Shown one piece after another: positions 16,720 to 25,561 of a DNA stretch of 64,000 nucleotides. Every line of letters begins with the position of its first letter. Position 1 is the stretch's first letter. A program made the translations under genes and the position numbers. This stretch comes from Ewingella sp049889095. GTDB taxonomy: Bacteria > Pseudomonadota > Gammaproteobacteria > Enterobacterales > Enterobacteriaceae. The notes beneath the pieces are model-generated. The model saw only the letters and a program-made list of their open reading frames with translations. It ran no database searches and was not told the DNA's origin. The stretch lies in NCBI GenBank assembly GCA_049889095.1, contig JBLJFK010000001.1, one strand, 5' to 3'.

Positions 16720-16879
16720 CAGTGCGGCTCCTGAAGAGAAATGACAAGGGAAATTAGCAGCGCCCATCTTATCTGAGCAATTCGTCAGCCGTCTAGCATT
16801 GTTGCAAATTAATATCAACTTTTTCCTAAAAATAAGCGATTTTATAAAGTTTATTGGGCGTGGCGGCTCTACCCCGCTT

Positions 16880-17221
16880 TTTTAAATTCAAATTCAACGT
16901 CAATCTCAAGGTCGTGGGCACCGGCCCACACCGGGATAAGGGGATTGAAACGAATCCCCTTACCAATCCCGCGTTCTATTACGGTTTTGCGCCTCTCATT
17001 CGACGTCGTTTTGAACGTGGCCTTGGCTTTTAAAACAGCACAGGGTTTGCTCCTTCCCCTCTCACGAGGGGAAGGTTGGGATGGGGTGTGGGTTTTGAAT
17101 TTAGAAAAGCTCGGACTCCAAAAGCCCGAGCGACTGCGGGCCTTTGGTCGGTGTGGGCCGACGCCCACGGCCTTGAATTTTAAGTTAAAGTTAAAAAATA
17201 TTCTTGGGCTGCACCCCAAAC
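16880..17221. repeat. Composite intergenic repeat block, 342 bp
   Basis: Mosaic of modules also seen elsewhere: GTGGGCACCGGCCCAC hairpin (~16914-16929); a segment 'tttgcgcctctcattcgacg' that recurs near 59790; the hairpin/G4 block (17052-17092); GGTGTGGGCCGACGCCCACG (~17150-17169), repeated at ~61257; and a CTTGGGCTGCACCCCAA hairpin (~17203-17218). Short FASTA-like linkers rich in TTGAATTT join them. No coding sequence is credible here; the ORFs that cross it have repeat-derived composition. The adjacent 16720-16879 shows only AT-rich sequence. Confidence 0.8.
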
Positions 17222-17929
17222 TTAAACGTGAAGTCGATGCTTGTGCCCTTTCATCAAACTCAGCGACGCGCTATAAGCCGCGCCTTCATCACCGGCCATA
17301 ATGGCCTCATAAATCAGTTTATGCTCATTGAGACACATCCCGCCCTCTTTGGATGAGTATGAAATGAACCACTTGAAAATAGTGGTCAGCACATTACCAA
17401 ACGGCACATAAAAACAGTTGCCGGAGGCGATGAAGATCGTGCGGTGAAACTGGGTATCGATCTCCACCCACTGCGCTTGATCAAACTGTTCTGCAACCTG
17501 ACACATTTGCCGGTAAATTCGTGACAGCTCAATACGCTGCTCTTTATTGGCATTCACGGCAGCCAGCGCGGTGGCGTGAGGCTCAATCGCCCGACGGAAC
17601 TCAAGAAACTGGTGATAGACCTCTTCGGTCGCATCCATGCCCTGCATCCAGTCCAGCAACTGCGGATCAAGCATATTCCACAGTGGCCGCTCTTTGACGC
17701 GGGTACCGATTTTAGGGCGAGACTCCAGCAACCCTTTGGAGGTCAGCAATTTTAACGCTTCACGTAGCGCAGTGCGGCTGACGCCAAACTGTTCACCCAG
17801 TTCAACTTCACTCGGCAATATGGCTCCCGGGGCAAGCTCGCCGGAGAGGATCTTGCGGGCAATGTCGCGCGCAATATGGGTATTCAGGCCCCGGGTCATG
17901 CCCACGGCAGTCTCGAACTGCATACTCAT
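17222..17929 (-). CDS. GntR regulator, FadR (FCD) subfamily, of the polyuronate cluster
   Basis: 235 aa. N-terminal winged helix (about 15-80: 'ILPSEVELGEQFGVSRTALREALKLL', then 'SRPKIGTRV') and a C-terminal all-helical FCD ligand domain with metal-binding His/Asp residues ('EIDTQFHRTIFIASGN', 'EHKLIYEAIMAGD'). The ATG at 17929 has AAGGGA upstream. It lies 95 bp after the SDR gene in the same direction and is probably the local repressor of this cluster, sensing a uronate such as KDG or DEH. That role is inferred from position. FCD regulators also control galactonate, lactate and hexuronate operons. Confidence 0.85.
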   Translation of the reverse strand: MSMQFETAVGMTRGLNTHIARDIARKILSGELAPGAILPSEVELGEQFGVSRTALREALKLLTSKGLLESRPKIGTRVKERPLWNMLDPQLLDWMQGMDATEEVYHQFLEFRRAIEPHATALAAVNANKEQRIELSRIYRQMCQVAEQFDQAQWVEIDTQFHRTIFIASGNCFYVPFGNVLTTIFKWFISYSSKEGGMCLNEHKLIYEAIMAGDEGAAYSASLSLMKGHKHRLHV

Positions 17930-17953
17930 TCATCATCCCTTAATTTCTGCGCT

Positions 17954-17965
17954 TAACCGCGGTTA
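17954..17965. promoter_or_regulatory. 12-bp perfect palindrome before the GntR gene
   Basis: TAACCGCGGTTA lies 25 bp upstream of the GntR start, between it and the SDR stop. It could be an autoregulatory operator. It does not resemble the paired motif at 22363/22489, so a link with the GntR protein is only a guess. Confidence 0.3.
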
Positions 17966-18024
17966 TGATAGCCGAAGCCACGATACGCTGCACGGTGCAG
18001 CGTCCCGTTTCACGGCCTTGCCTC

Positions 18025-18801
18025 TTACGGAGCCATTTGTCCGCCGTTAACATCGAGGATCTGCCCGGTAATGTAACCGCTGCAGGCGTGCGAGGCGAAG
18101 AACAAGAAGCTAGGTGCCAGTTCTTCACTGGTGCCAAAACGGCCCATGGCAATGCCACTGGAAATTTTGTCGCGTACTTCTGCGCTTTTATCCGCATGGA
18201 AAACCGTATCGATGGTACCGGGAGAAACCACGTTGAAACGGATATTGTCTTTGGTGAACTCTTTCACCCAGTTGCGGTGAATATTGTGCAGCCAGGCTTT
18301 TGACGCCGCATAAATTGCCGCACCTGGGCCACCGCCTTCGCGACCGGCAATCGAACCGGTGCTGATCACCGAGGTGGTGTTACCACTTTGTTTGGCGGCG
18401 CTGCGCAGATGAGGAATAGCATATTTAGTGACCATCAGCGCAGAACGGGCATTGAGATCCATCACATGCTTATAAAATTCGTCGTCAATACTTTCCAGAC
18501 CTTTTCGTCCACCCAAGCCACCGGCGTTATTGATTAATACGTCGATACCGCCGAAGCGTTCAACAAAAGCGGTAACCAGTTGTTCACACTGTTCGGTTTG
18601 CGTCAGGTCTGCGGCGAAATACTCCACCTCACCACCCAGCGCTGCCACCTCTTTGGCAAGAGCCTGAAGACTGGCATCACTGCGTTGCCCGTTAAGGCCG
18701 ACTTTGGCACCTGCACGAGCAAAAGCCTGCGCTGTCGCTAAACCGATCCCTTTAGTTGAGCCGGTAATTAACACGCGTTTGTTTTTTAGATCACTGAACA
18801 T
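18025..18801 (-). CDS. SDR oxidoreductase, probable DEH (4-deoxy-L-erythro-5-hexoseulose uronate) reductase
   Basis: 258 aa from the ATG at 18801, which has GGAG 8 nt upstream; the frame extends upstream by 41 residues without support. Classical short-chain dehydrogenase: 'TGSTKGIG' (cofactor loop, ~11-18), 'NNAGG' (~90), catalytic Ser in 'ISTGSIAG' and 'YAASK' (Tyr-x-x-x-Lys). In alginate catabolism an SDR reduces the DEH monomer made by PL17 enzymes to 2-keto-3-deoxygluconate. The neighbouring lyase genes suggest that job here; a KduD-like activity is the main alternative. It follows the PL17 gene by 73 bp. Confidence 0.85.
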   Translation of the reverse strand: MFSDLKNKRVLITGSTKGIGLATAQAFARAGAKVGLNGQRSDASLQALAKEVAALGGEVEYFAADLTQTEQCEQLVTAFVERFGGIDVLINNAGGLGGRKGLESIDDEFYKHVMDLNARSALMVTKYAIPHLRSAAKQSGNTTSVISTGSIAGREGGGPGAAIYAASKAWLHNIHRNWVKEFTKDNIRFNVVSPGTIDTVFHADKSAEVRDKISSGIAMGRFGTSEELAPSFLFFASHACSGYITGQILDVNGGQMAP

Positions 18802-18874
18802 AAAAACTCCTTTAACAGGATGGAAGGTGTAGGGACATTTTTTTCTGAAAAAGATGAATTGAAAACGGATAGCA

Positions 18875-20992
18875 TCATGACATCCACGCTGTGCTGAACT
18901 CTGCACCCGCATCGGGAATGTCATGGTTATTAATCATCACCCGTAAAATACGTGCGTCAATGCAGTAGATATGTATTTCGGACTGTGCCGCGCTGTGCGA
19001 AAACACACTGACACGTGCGACTTTCCCTCGTGCATCGCGAGATGTTTCCGTCGCTTCATCAAAGGATCCGTGGCTTTCAATTACGCTGGCAAACAGCGCA
19101 TTCGCGCCATGCTGGCGCAGCAATAAAGCCGGTTCATTACGCAGGTTAAAATGCGGATCGCTGGCACCGCTGCGAGCGACTATCAATTCACCACCGGACG
19201 GCATCGCACTCACCAGCGTGGTGTAGCTGTGACCATCCAGCCAGCTGAACAACACCGACTCACCGGCGGCAACGTCTGCCCGCGCACAGTCCCACAGATG
19301 CTGGTAGCCATGGTGGGTGCCCAGTGGTCTGAGCGTTTCTGAAACCTGAAGTTCGGCATCACTGCGTACAAACTGACCGAGATGATGCAGGCAATAATCA
19401 TATTGATGGGTTAACGCACTGATGACGCGGAACACATCCACCAGTAAAGGTTGTTCGAACTCAGGCAGGTGCAGCATCAGCACGGTACGCTGCATCATGA
19501 TACCCGGATAGTAACCATGCAGACGGGCGCTCATGCCCTGTCCGTCCGGATGATCGGTCACAAAAAAGTGACGTTCTCCCCAGCGCTTTTCCGCTTCACT
19601 ACTCTGCCCCTGGTTCTGGCTCTGCTCATCCACCACCAACGTATTGTGGGCGACCGTTTGCTTACAGTAGCTATTGTTTTCCGGGATATAGCGTCCGCCG
19701 AACTTGGGTTCAACGTTAACCCAGCGCCCGAAACCATAATCACGCAGCGACTCACGCCCGTTGTTGAACAGACTCAGGTGCAGGCCGTCGAAATGCCCGT
19801 GGTTCAGCGCAGAATGCAGCCGGGGAATACTGCCGTGTTGGCCATACCACATCAATGCCATAGAGAGATCACCGCGTGCATCTTGATGCCGTAAAATCGC
19901 CAACTCACCCTGCTCGCCTTCCGGCCCATCCGACAAGGTCAGGCTGCCCCAGTTGTGTTGCGGCACTGGCTGGTCTTGCATCGCAACTGACAGCGCCAAC
20001 CCCGCAGCACTCACCCATAGATTGCTTTGCTGGCAGGCCGTGGCGATCCACTGGGGATGGTGACCATAGCGATGGAAACAGACGCTGACCGCCACCACCG
20101 CACCGTCATCATGAATATTCATGCTCTTTGAGGCGTCATTGAGCGCCGGCAGCGTGCCGTCAGGAAACGCGCACTGCATCAGGGCTTCGCAGGTTTTACG
20201 GATGATTTGCCCGCGAAATTGATAAATCTGTAATTCTGGCTGGCGACGATAAATAGCTTCGGCCAGCAACAGCATAGGGCGTAGCGCAAAACGCTGGTAA
20301 TACGGTCCTTCAATATAATAGCCATCAGGGGAAAACAGCTGAGAGAGTTGGGCAAAAAATCCGCCGCTTTCACTGTCACCTTTCAGCCCATATAGGGCCT
20401 TCTCCACCAGTTTGCGATCGCCCATGACATACCCACACACTGCCGCCGCGGCAACAGACCAAACGCCGTGGTTATGCACGATGTCGAAATCTTTGGCATG
20501 TCGCGTCAGGGCGTCATCGGCCATGACACAAAACAGCTGGCTTTCAATGAGATCGCACTCAGCGGCGGTAAGCGTCGGCATAATGCAGTGATAACCCTCC
20601 ACTGCGTAGAGCATGAACATGTTTTCATTGAGTGTTTGGTGAAAAAGACGCCCTGGCGCATTGCTGTCTTTACTGACGTTGCTGCCAAGCGAGGGGTAAA
20701 TGGCCGCGTAGCCGTTGAGTAGGTTTAGCGCAAAATCCCGGTAAGCCTGCCGCCCGCAAATCATAAACAGCCGCCCGGCCAGATTGATGTAGAGGTAGTT
20801 CTGCTTGTGATGCGCATGTTCTGGCCCGCCAGCTTCCCCATGCCCTGGGATCTCAACCGGCTGCGCGATATAGCTATCAAGGGCGACTATCTGCTCGCGC
20901 AGCACGTGGCCCATCAGCGAGTCAGCCTCAAGCTCGGCGCGCAGTTGCTGCGCCTCATCAGGTGAGATAAATAGCGGCTTCCAGTCGGTCAT
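18875..20992 (-). CDS. Heparinase II/III-like oligo-uronate lyase, PL17-type (oligoalginate lyase)
   Basis: 705 aa. The N-terminal (alpha/alpha) barrel has 'NHG' with N174-H175 and 'GYYIEGPYYQRFA' (Tyr231/232), matching the Asn-His and Tyr catalytic residues known in PL17 enzymes. The C-terminal beta-sandwich (heparinase II/III-like) has 'NHGHFDGLHL' (H398/H400) and 'AHNTLVVDE' (~449). No signal peptide, so probably cytoplasmic, releasing unsaturated monomers from imported oligomers. The ATG at 20992 overlaps the upstream lyase stop (ATGA), which fixes the start. PL15 or another heparinase II/III family remains possible. Substrate (alginate versus another polyuronate) is inferred. Confidence 0.88.
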   Translation of the reverse strand: MTDWKPLFISPDEAQQLRAELEADSLMGHVLREQIVALDSYIAQPVEIPGHGEAGGPEHAHHKQNYLYINLAGRLFMICGRQAYRDFALNLLNGYAAIYPSLGSNVSKDSNAPGRLFHQTLNENMFMLYAVEGYHCIMPTLTAAECDLIESQLFCVMADDALTRHAKDFDIVHNHGVWSVAAAAVCGYVMGDRKLVEKALYGLKGDSESGGFFAQLSQLFSPDGYYIEGPYYQRFALRPMLLLAEAIYRRQPELQIYQFRGQIIRKTCEALMQCAFPDGTLPALNDASKSMNIHDDGAVVAVSVCFHRYGHHPQWIATACQQSNLWVSAAGLALSVAMQDQPVPQHNWGSLTLSDGPEGEQGELAILRHQDARGDLSMALMWYGQHGSIPRLHSALNHGHFDGLHLSLFNNGRESLRDYGFGRWVNVEPKFGGRYIPENNSYCKQTVAHNTLVVDEQSQNQGQSSEAEKRWGERHFFVTDHPDGQGMSARLHGYYPGIMMQRTVLMLHLPEFEQPLLVDVFRVISALTHQYDYCLHHLGQFVRSDAELQVSETLRPLGTHHGYQHLWDCARADVAAGESVLFSWLDGHSYTTLVSAMPSGGELIVARSGASDPHFNLRNEPALLLRQHGANALFASVIESHGSFDEATETSRDARGKVARVSVFSHSAAQSEIHIYCIDARILRVMINNHDIPDAGAEFSTAWMS

Positions 20993-22323
20993 GATGACGC
21001 GTCCCCGGTTCTCAGCGCCGGTTTGGGCGCGACATAGCCTTTGGCCCACGACGGCAGGGAGAGCAGCCAGGTTTCACGTTCGGCTTCTATTATTGCACCG
21101 CGCGTAACGTCAGCATGATAGCCGCCTTTGAGTTTCTCACCGGCTGGCGGCAGGTGGAAAGTCGCGCTGCGGATCTGCTGCTGGTAGCGGGCGGAACCGG
21201 TCGCATTATCCGCCCACGAGAGCAGCGGCACCGGCCGTATGCTGATGCGGTCCATAGTTTTGTACGGCCACGGTTTGGCGGCGTCAGTGTATTTCGCCAT
21301 AAAATCTAGCGACTTGATGACACTACCCCCCTGCGGCGTCTGGTAATTCCACAGATCGATACCCTTTTTCTGCGCCAGTATGGCCATCAGACTGATGGCC
21401 TGCAGGTCAAAGTAGCTGTAATGGAAAGAGCGGGTGCGCGCCAGCTCAGCGGGCTGAGTGCCATCGGGCATCAGTTGCAGATCCAGTTTGCTTTTCATCA
21501 GGGTCGCCATCTGCCTGATGACCTGCGGCTGGTCGAGATACCAGGCAATACCCGCCACCTGCGTCACATACCAATTGCCGTGGTTGTTCTGAGTGCGGCT
21601 CTCTTTTTTAGCGATTTTATCGCCCTGTAACCACACCAAATACTCCGTCATCCATTGACGAAATGCCTGTTCGTCGGTCGCTTTCCACGCGGGATTACCA
21701 TGCAGCAGGACCACAGAATCCACAATGCGGGTTGAGAAGTAGCGCCCGTCTAGTACGCCGGAATTGCGCCCCGGCGCAATGCCTGGTACACCCTGCGCAA
21801 AGTTGAGATTAGGATTCATGCGAGTATCCGGGTCGATAAACCAGCCGCGTAACAGGCTGGCAGCTTTATCGGCATATTTTTGCTCACCGGAAAAATACCA
21901 GGCTAACGTCAGGTTCTGTACCCGCGCGGTGAAATCGGCCAGCCGCACCCCATCACTCTGATCATTTTTGCTGGCCGGATTGACCTTGCCGTCCTGACGG
22001 ATCCACGGTAAACCATTAGGCTTACTGTCATCCGGCCACCAGTAAGCGCTCAGACTCAGGTAGTCATGCTTCGAACCGCTGGGGGGCGTCATGCCCTTAT
22101 CCGTCACACTGAGATTGGGTTTGCCCAGCGCGTTATCGGCGGTTGCCAGTAGCTGTTTATAAGCCGCTGCTGTTTGTGGCGCAGCCTGGTGGTCGCTCAG
22201 TTGCTGTTTAATCACCGCCAACTGTGCTGTATTCAGGAATGCAGGTTCTGCCGCAGCCAGTGACACACTAGAAAATAGCCCGGACATCACACTGACGCCT
22301 ATCATTAAAACAGAGACTTTCAT
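20989..22323 (-). CDS. Secreted alginate-lyase-family protein (PF05426; PL38-like)
   Basis: 444 aa from the ATG at 22323 (GGGGA upstream); the frame's earlier ATG would bury the signal peptide. Residues 1-24 form a signal peptide ('SSVSLAAA'). The mature protein has 'YLSLSAYWWPDDSKPNGLPW' (~88-107), 'NLNFAQGVPGIAPGRNSG' (~172-189) and catalytic-type 'NNHGNW' (246-251, His248), typical of the helical alginate-lyase domain. Length and the YWWPD region fit PL38-like proteins better than the shorter AlgL (PL5). Likely a periplasmic enzyme making oligomers for the symporter. First gene of the minus-strand operon; divergent from the transporter. Confidence 0.85.
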   Translation of the reverse strand: MKVSVLMIGVSVMSGLFSSVSLAAAEPAFLNTAQLAVIKQQLSDHQAAPQTAAAYKQLLATADNALGKPNLSVTDKGMTPPSGSKHDYLSLSAYWWPDDSKPNGLPWIRQDGKVNPASKNDQSDGVRLADFTARVQNLTLAWYFSGEQKYADKAASLLRGWFIDPDTRMNPNLNFAQGVPGIAPGRNSGVLDGRYFSTRIVDSVVLLHGNPAWKATDEQAFRQWMTEYLVWLQGDKIAKKESRTQNNHGNWYVTQVAGIAWYLDQPQVIRQMATLMKSKLDLQLMPDGTQPAELARTRSFHYSYFDLQAISLMAILAQKKGIDLWNYQTPQGGSVIKSLDFMAKYTDAAKPWPYKTMDRISIRPVPLLSWADNATGSARYQQQIRSATFHLPPAGEKLKGGYHADVTRGAIIEAERETWLLSLPSWAKGYVAPKPALRTGDASS

Positions 22324-22362
22324 GCATTTTCCCCATGTGCGATCGTCTTGCTCATTCACTTT

Positions 22363-22376
22363 AGTAATACAAATAA
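22363..22376 (-). promoter_or_regulatory. Putative GntR operator, copy 1
   Basis: On the minus strand this reads TTATTTGTATTACT, 13 of 14 bases identical to the copy at 22489-22502 in the opposite orientation. The core GTNNTAC (GT-N3-AC) is of the kind bound by FadR-subfamily GntR proteins. It lies 40 bp before the secreted lyase start. Confidence 0.5.
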
Positions 22377-22488
22377 AGCAGAAGCAGATTAAGTTAGCCA
22401 CCCTAAAAACGACTTTTGCACCTTTTTATCGCGCATTAATGCCCATGAAGTGACCATTGTCACATACTGGCAACAAATATGGCCTTTC

Positions 22489-22502
22489 TTATTTGTAGTA
22501 CT
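22489..22502 (+). promoter_or_regulatory. Putative GntR operator, copy 2
   Basis: TTATTTGTAGTACT, inverted relative to copy 1 and 94 bp upstream of the symporter start. One copy per divergent promoter suggests common control by the GntR protein at 17222-17929; binding is inferred. The rest of 22324-22595 is AT-rich promoter sequence. Confidence 0.5.
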
Positions 22503-22595
22503 TTTAATTTCAAATCACTCTCCTACTATTGCTCATTAACTCTGACCAAAAGATAACCATAAAAACCTCACCCTACACTGAAGAGATTAACGACG

Positions 22596-24395
22596 ATGGA
22601 TATTAACGTTCTAGTGATGATTGGTTACTTCGTGTTAATGATTGCGATCAGTTACGCGTTTAAGAAGATGGCTTCCGGTTCCTCCAGCCACTATTTCCGC
22701 GGTGGCGGGCGCATGTTGTGGTGGATGGTGGGCGCGACTGCCTTCATGATCCAATTTAGTGCATGGACCTTCACCGGTGCAGCTGGACAGGCCTACCGCT
22801 ACGGCTTCAATGTCGTCAGCGTATTCGCCGGTAACGTATTTGGTTATCTGGTGGCCTGGTGGTGGTTTGCCACCCGCTTTCGCCAGTTGCGCGTGGATAC
22901 CGCCACTGAAGCGATCAACCACCGTTTCGGTAAAGGCAATGAGCAGTTTTTTACCTGGATGATCATCCCGTTAAGCATTCTCAGCGCCGGCGTGTGGCTC
23001 AATAGTCTGGCGGTATTTGCCAGCGCGGTGTTCAAACATGACATTACATTGACACTCTGGGTCACAGGAATAGTCGTGCTGTTGATTTCGCTGATGAGCG
23101 GAGCCTGGGGCGTGGTTGCCAGTGACTTTGTTCAGACGCTGGTAGTGGCGATTATCTCGATTGCCTGTGCGGTGGTGGCCCTGGTGAAAGTCGGTGGGCC
23201 AGTCAATCTGGTGACCGAATTCCCTTCAGGATTTATTACCGGGCCGGACGTCGGGCCGCATTACATTTCGCTGCTGGTTGCCTGCTTCCTGTTCTTCTTT
23301 ATTAAAAACGTGCAGAGCATCAATAACCTGCAGGACTCCTACCGTTTTCTGAATGCCAAAGACAGCTTCAATGCCAAGAAAGCCGCGCTGTTTGCGCTGG
23401 TGCTGATGTTCGTGGGAACGCTAATTTGGTTTATTCCACCGTGGGCCGTGGCGATCCTTTATCCTGATGCCGCCACCGCGCACCCTGAACTGGGTAAAAA
23501 TGCCACTGATGCGGTGTACCTGATTTTCGCCGAACGCGCGATGCCACTCGGCACCGTGGGTCTGCTGATGGCCGGTTTGTTTGCTGCCACTATGTCATCG
23601 ATGGACTCAGCGCTGAACCGCAACTCGGGGATTTTCGTGCGTAGCTTCTGGACGCCCATCGTTAACCGCAATGCAGAACGCAGTGAAAAGTATCAAGTCC
23701 GGGTCGGTCAGGCTATCTGTCTGGTCAACGGCGTGCTGGTGATCTTGGTCGCACAATATATGCACACCATGCAGACTGTCAGCCTGTTCGATCTGATGAT
23801 GAAAGTCGGTACACTGATGCAGGCACCTATTGTGGTGCCACTGTTCCTCGGGGTATTTATCCGTAAAACGCCCGACTGGGCAGGTTGGGCAACGGTACTG
23901 TTTGGGCTGATGGTTTCTTACGTGATAGTCAACGTGTTTACCGCGCCGGACGTGGTCAAACTGCTGGGGATGAACTTCACCAAACGGGAAATGCTCGACA
24001 TCGCCATCATGTGGAATATCTTCTCGCACATGGTCTTTACCGGCGGCTTCTTCTGTCTTACTACCCTATTTTACAAAGAGCAGGCCACAGAACGCACCAC
24101 CATCCGCAATAAGTTCTTTACCGATATGAAATTGCCGGTCTATGCCGATAAGGAACAGGATGAGTTTGACCGCCTGCAACGCGACAAGATCGGTAAAATA
24201 TCCATGTACATGGGAGGCGGATTGTTGCTAATGGTTCTGGTGCCTAATCCGCTGTGGGGTCGTGGGTTGTTCCTGATTTGTGCTCTGTCTATCCTGATCT
24301 TTGGCTGGGTGTTACATCGTAGTGCCGAACGCGGTGCGCGAGCGGCCAAAGCCGTGCAGGCCGACAAAACAGATGCGGTCACAACGCATCGCTAA
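22596..24395 (+). CDS. Sodium:solute symporter (SSS family), probable oligo-uronate importer
   Basis: 599 aa inner-membrane protein with about 14 hydrophobic segments. SSS features: N-terminal 'MIGYFVLMIAISYAF', 'YFRGGGRMLWWMVGATAFMIQFSAWTFTGAAG' (Na+/substrate core) and 'GLFAATMSSMDSALNRNSGIF' (typical SSS signature near ~335). Related SSS transporters next to alginate lyases (ToaA/ToaB type) import unsaturated alginate oligomers or DEH, so the same role is likely. It is divergent from the lyase operon over 272 bp carrying a paired operator-like motif. Followed by a strong hairpin. Confidence 0.88.
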   Translation: MDINVLVMIGYFVLMIAISYAFKKMASGSSSHYFRGGGRMLWWMVGATAFMIQFSAWTFTGAAGQAYRYGFNVVSVFAGNVFGYLVAWWWFATRFRQLRVDTATEAINHRFGKGNEQFFTWMIIPLSILSAGVWLNSLAVFASAVFKHDITLTLWVTGIVVLLISLMSGAWGVVASDFVQTLVVAIISIACAVVALVKVGGPVNLVTEFPSGFITGPDVGPHYISLLVACFLFFFIKNVQSINNLQDSYRFLNAKDSFNAKKAALFALVLMFVGTLIWFIPPWAVAILYPDAATAHPELGKNATDAVYLIFAERAMPLGTVGLLMAGLFAATMSSMDSALNRNSGIFVRSFWTPIVNRNAERSEKYQVRVGQAICLVNGVLVILVAQYMHTMQTVSLFDLMMKVGTLMQAPIVVPLFLGVFIRKTPDWAGWATVLFGLMVSYVIVNVFTAPDVVKLLGMNFTKREMLDIAIMWNIFSHMVFTGGFFCLTTLFYKEQATERTTIRNKFFTDMKLPVYADKEQDEFDRLQRDKIGKISMYMGGGLLLMVLVPNPLWGRGLFLICALSILIFGWVLHRSAERGARAAKAVQADKTDAVTTHR

Positions 24396-24405
24396 TCTGC
24401 ACCTT

Positions 24406-24433
24406 GCCTTCCTGCGGATATTCGCAGGAAGGC
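24406..24433 (+). terminator. Hairpin after the symporter gene
   Basis: GCCTTCCTGCG (24406-24416), 6-nt loop, CGCAGGAAGGC (24423-24433). An 11-bp perfect stem 10 bp after the stop, but no T-run follows, so termination efficiency is uncertain. Confidence 0.6.
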
Positions 24434-24560
24434 GCGCTTCGGCGCATAAAAAGCCCATTTTTTCACAAAATATGACTGACTTTCAGTGGCAAAATACGTA
24501 CCCTACTGCGCATAGAGTCAGGCGGACTGCGCCGCAATTGCTAATGCGAAAGAGATCTTT

Positions 24561-25487
24561 GTGACAACTCCAATTCCAAAACAGAAATACAATCTTGATA
24601 AACTGCAAAAGCGCCTGCGTCGTGACGTGGGTAAAGCCATTGCAGATTTCGGCATGATTGAAGAAGGTGACCGTATTATGGTCTGCCTGTCCGGCGGCAA
24701 AGACAGCTACACCATGCTGGAGATTTTACGTAATCTGCAACAGAGCGCACCGGTAAATTTCGACCTGATTGCGGTTAATCTTGACCAGAAACAACCGGGT
24801 TTCCCGGCGCATGTTTTACCCGCCTATTTAGATAACCTGGGCGTGGAATATAAGATTGTCACCGAAGATACTTACGCGATCGTGAAAGAGAAGATCCCGG
24901 AAGGCAAAACGACCTGCTCACTCTGTTCACGCCTGCGTCGTGGTATTTTGTATCGTACGGCCACGGAACTGGGTTGTACCAAAATCGCGCTGGGTCATCA
25001 CCGCGATGATATTTTACAAACTTTGTTCCTTAATATGTTTTACGGGGGCAAACTGAAAGGCATGCCACCGAAACTGATGAGTGACGACGGCAAGCATATC
25101 GTGATCCGCCCACTGGCTTATTGTCGTGAGAAAGATATTGAACGCTTTGCCATTGAGCGTGAATATCCTATCATTCCTTGTAACCTTTGCGGTTCACAGC
25201 CTAACCTGCAACGTCAGGTGATTGGTGACATGCTCAATGACTGGGACAAAAAATACCCGGGACGAATCGAAACCATGTTTACCGCCATGCAGAATGTCGT
25301 GCCATCGCATCTTAACGACGCCAGCCTGTTTGATTTCAAAGGCATTCGGCACGGCAGTGAAGTGGTAGACGGCGGTGATATTGCGTTTGACCGCGAAGAT
25401 ATTCCGATGCAGCCCGTTGGCTGGCAGCCGCAACATGATGAAAACGTCGCAGCAATTGAACGTTTAAACGTATTCGAAATTAAATAA
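24561..25487 (+). CDS. ttcA: tRNA 2-thiocytidine(32) synthetase TtcA
   Basis: 308 aa (E. coli 311). PP-loop ATPase with 'SGGKDS' (~44-49) and the two Cys motifs 'CSLC' (~119) and 'CNLC' (~210) that hold the iron-sulfur cluster. It thiolates C32 of several tRNAs in the cytoplasm. The start is GTG at 24561; the preceding in-sequence ATG at 24544 is out of frame. The reading frame matches E. coli TtcA from 'YNLDKLQKRLRR' onward. A strong terminator follows. Confidence 0.97.
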   Translation: MTTPIPKQKYNLDKLQKRLRRDVGKAIADFGMIEEGDRIMVCLSGGKDSYTMLEILRNLQQSAPVNFDLIAVNLDQKQPGFPAHVLPAYLDNLGVEYKIVTEDTYAIVKEKIPEGKTTCSLCSRLRRGILYRTATELGCTKIALGHHRDDILQTLFLNMFYGGKLKGMPPKLMSDDGKHIVIRPLAYCREKDIERFAIEREYPIIPCNLCGSQPNLQRQVIGDMLNDWDKKYPGRIETMFTAMQNVVPSHLNDASLFDFKGIRHGSEVVDGGDIAFDREDIPMQPVGWQPQHDENVAAIERLNVFEIK

Positions 25488-25522
25488 TTCAAAACAATAA
25501 AAAAAGCAGTACTACAAAACTC

Positions 25523-25552
25523 GCCCGTTTCATATTGAAGCGGGCTTTTTTT
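25523..25552 (+). terminator. Rho-independent terminator after ttcA
   Basis: GCCCGTTTC (25523-25531), 5-nt loop, GAAGCGGGC (25537-25545), then seven T. Stem has one G-U pair. Confidence 0.9.
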
Positions 25553-25561
25553 ATCCGCGTT

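Noticed and set aside
22452..22465. matS-like GTGACCATTGTCAC in the symporter promoter
   Set aside because: It has a 4-bp centre (14 bp total), whereas matS needs exactly 3 bp (13 bp).
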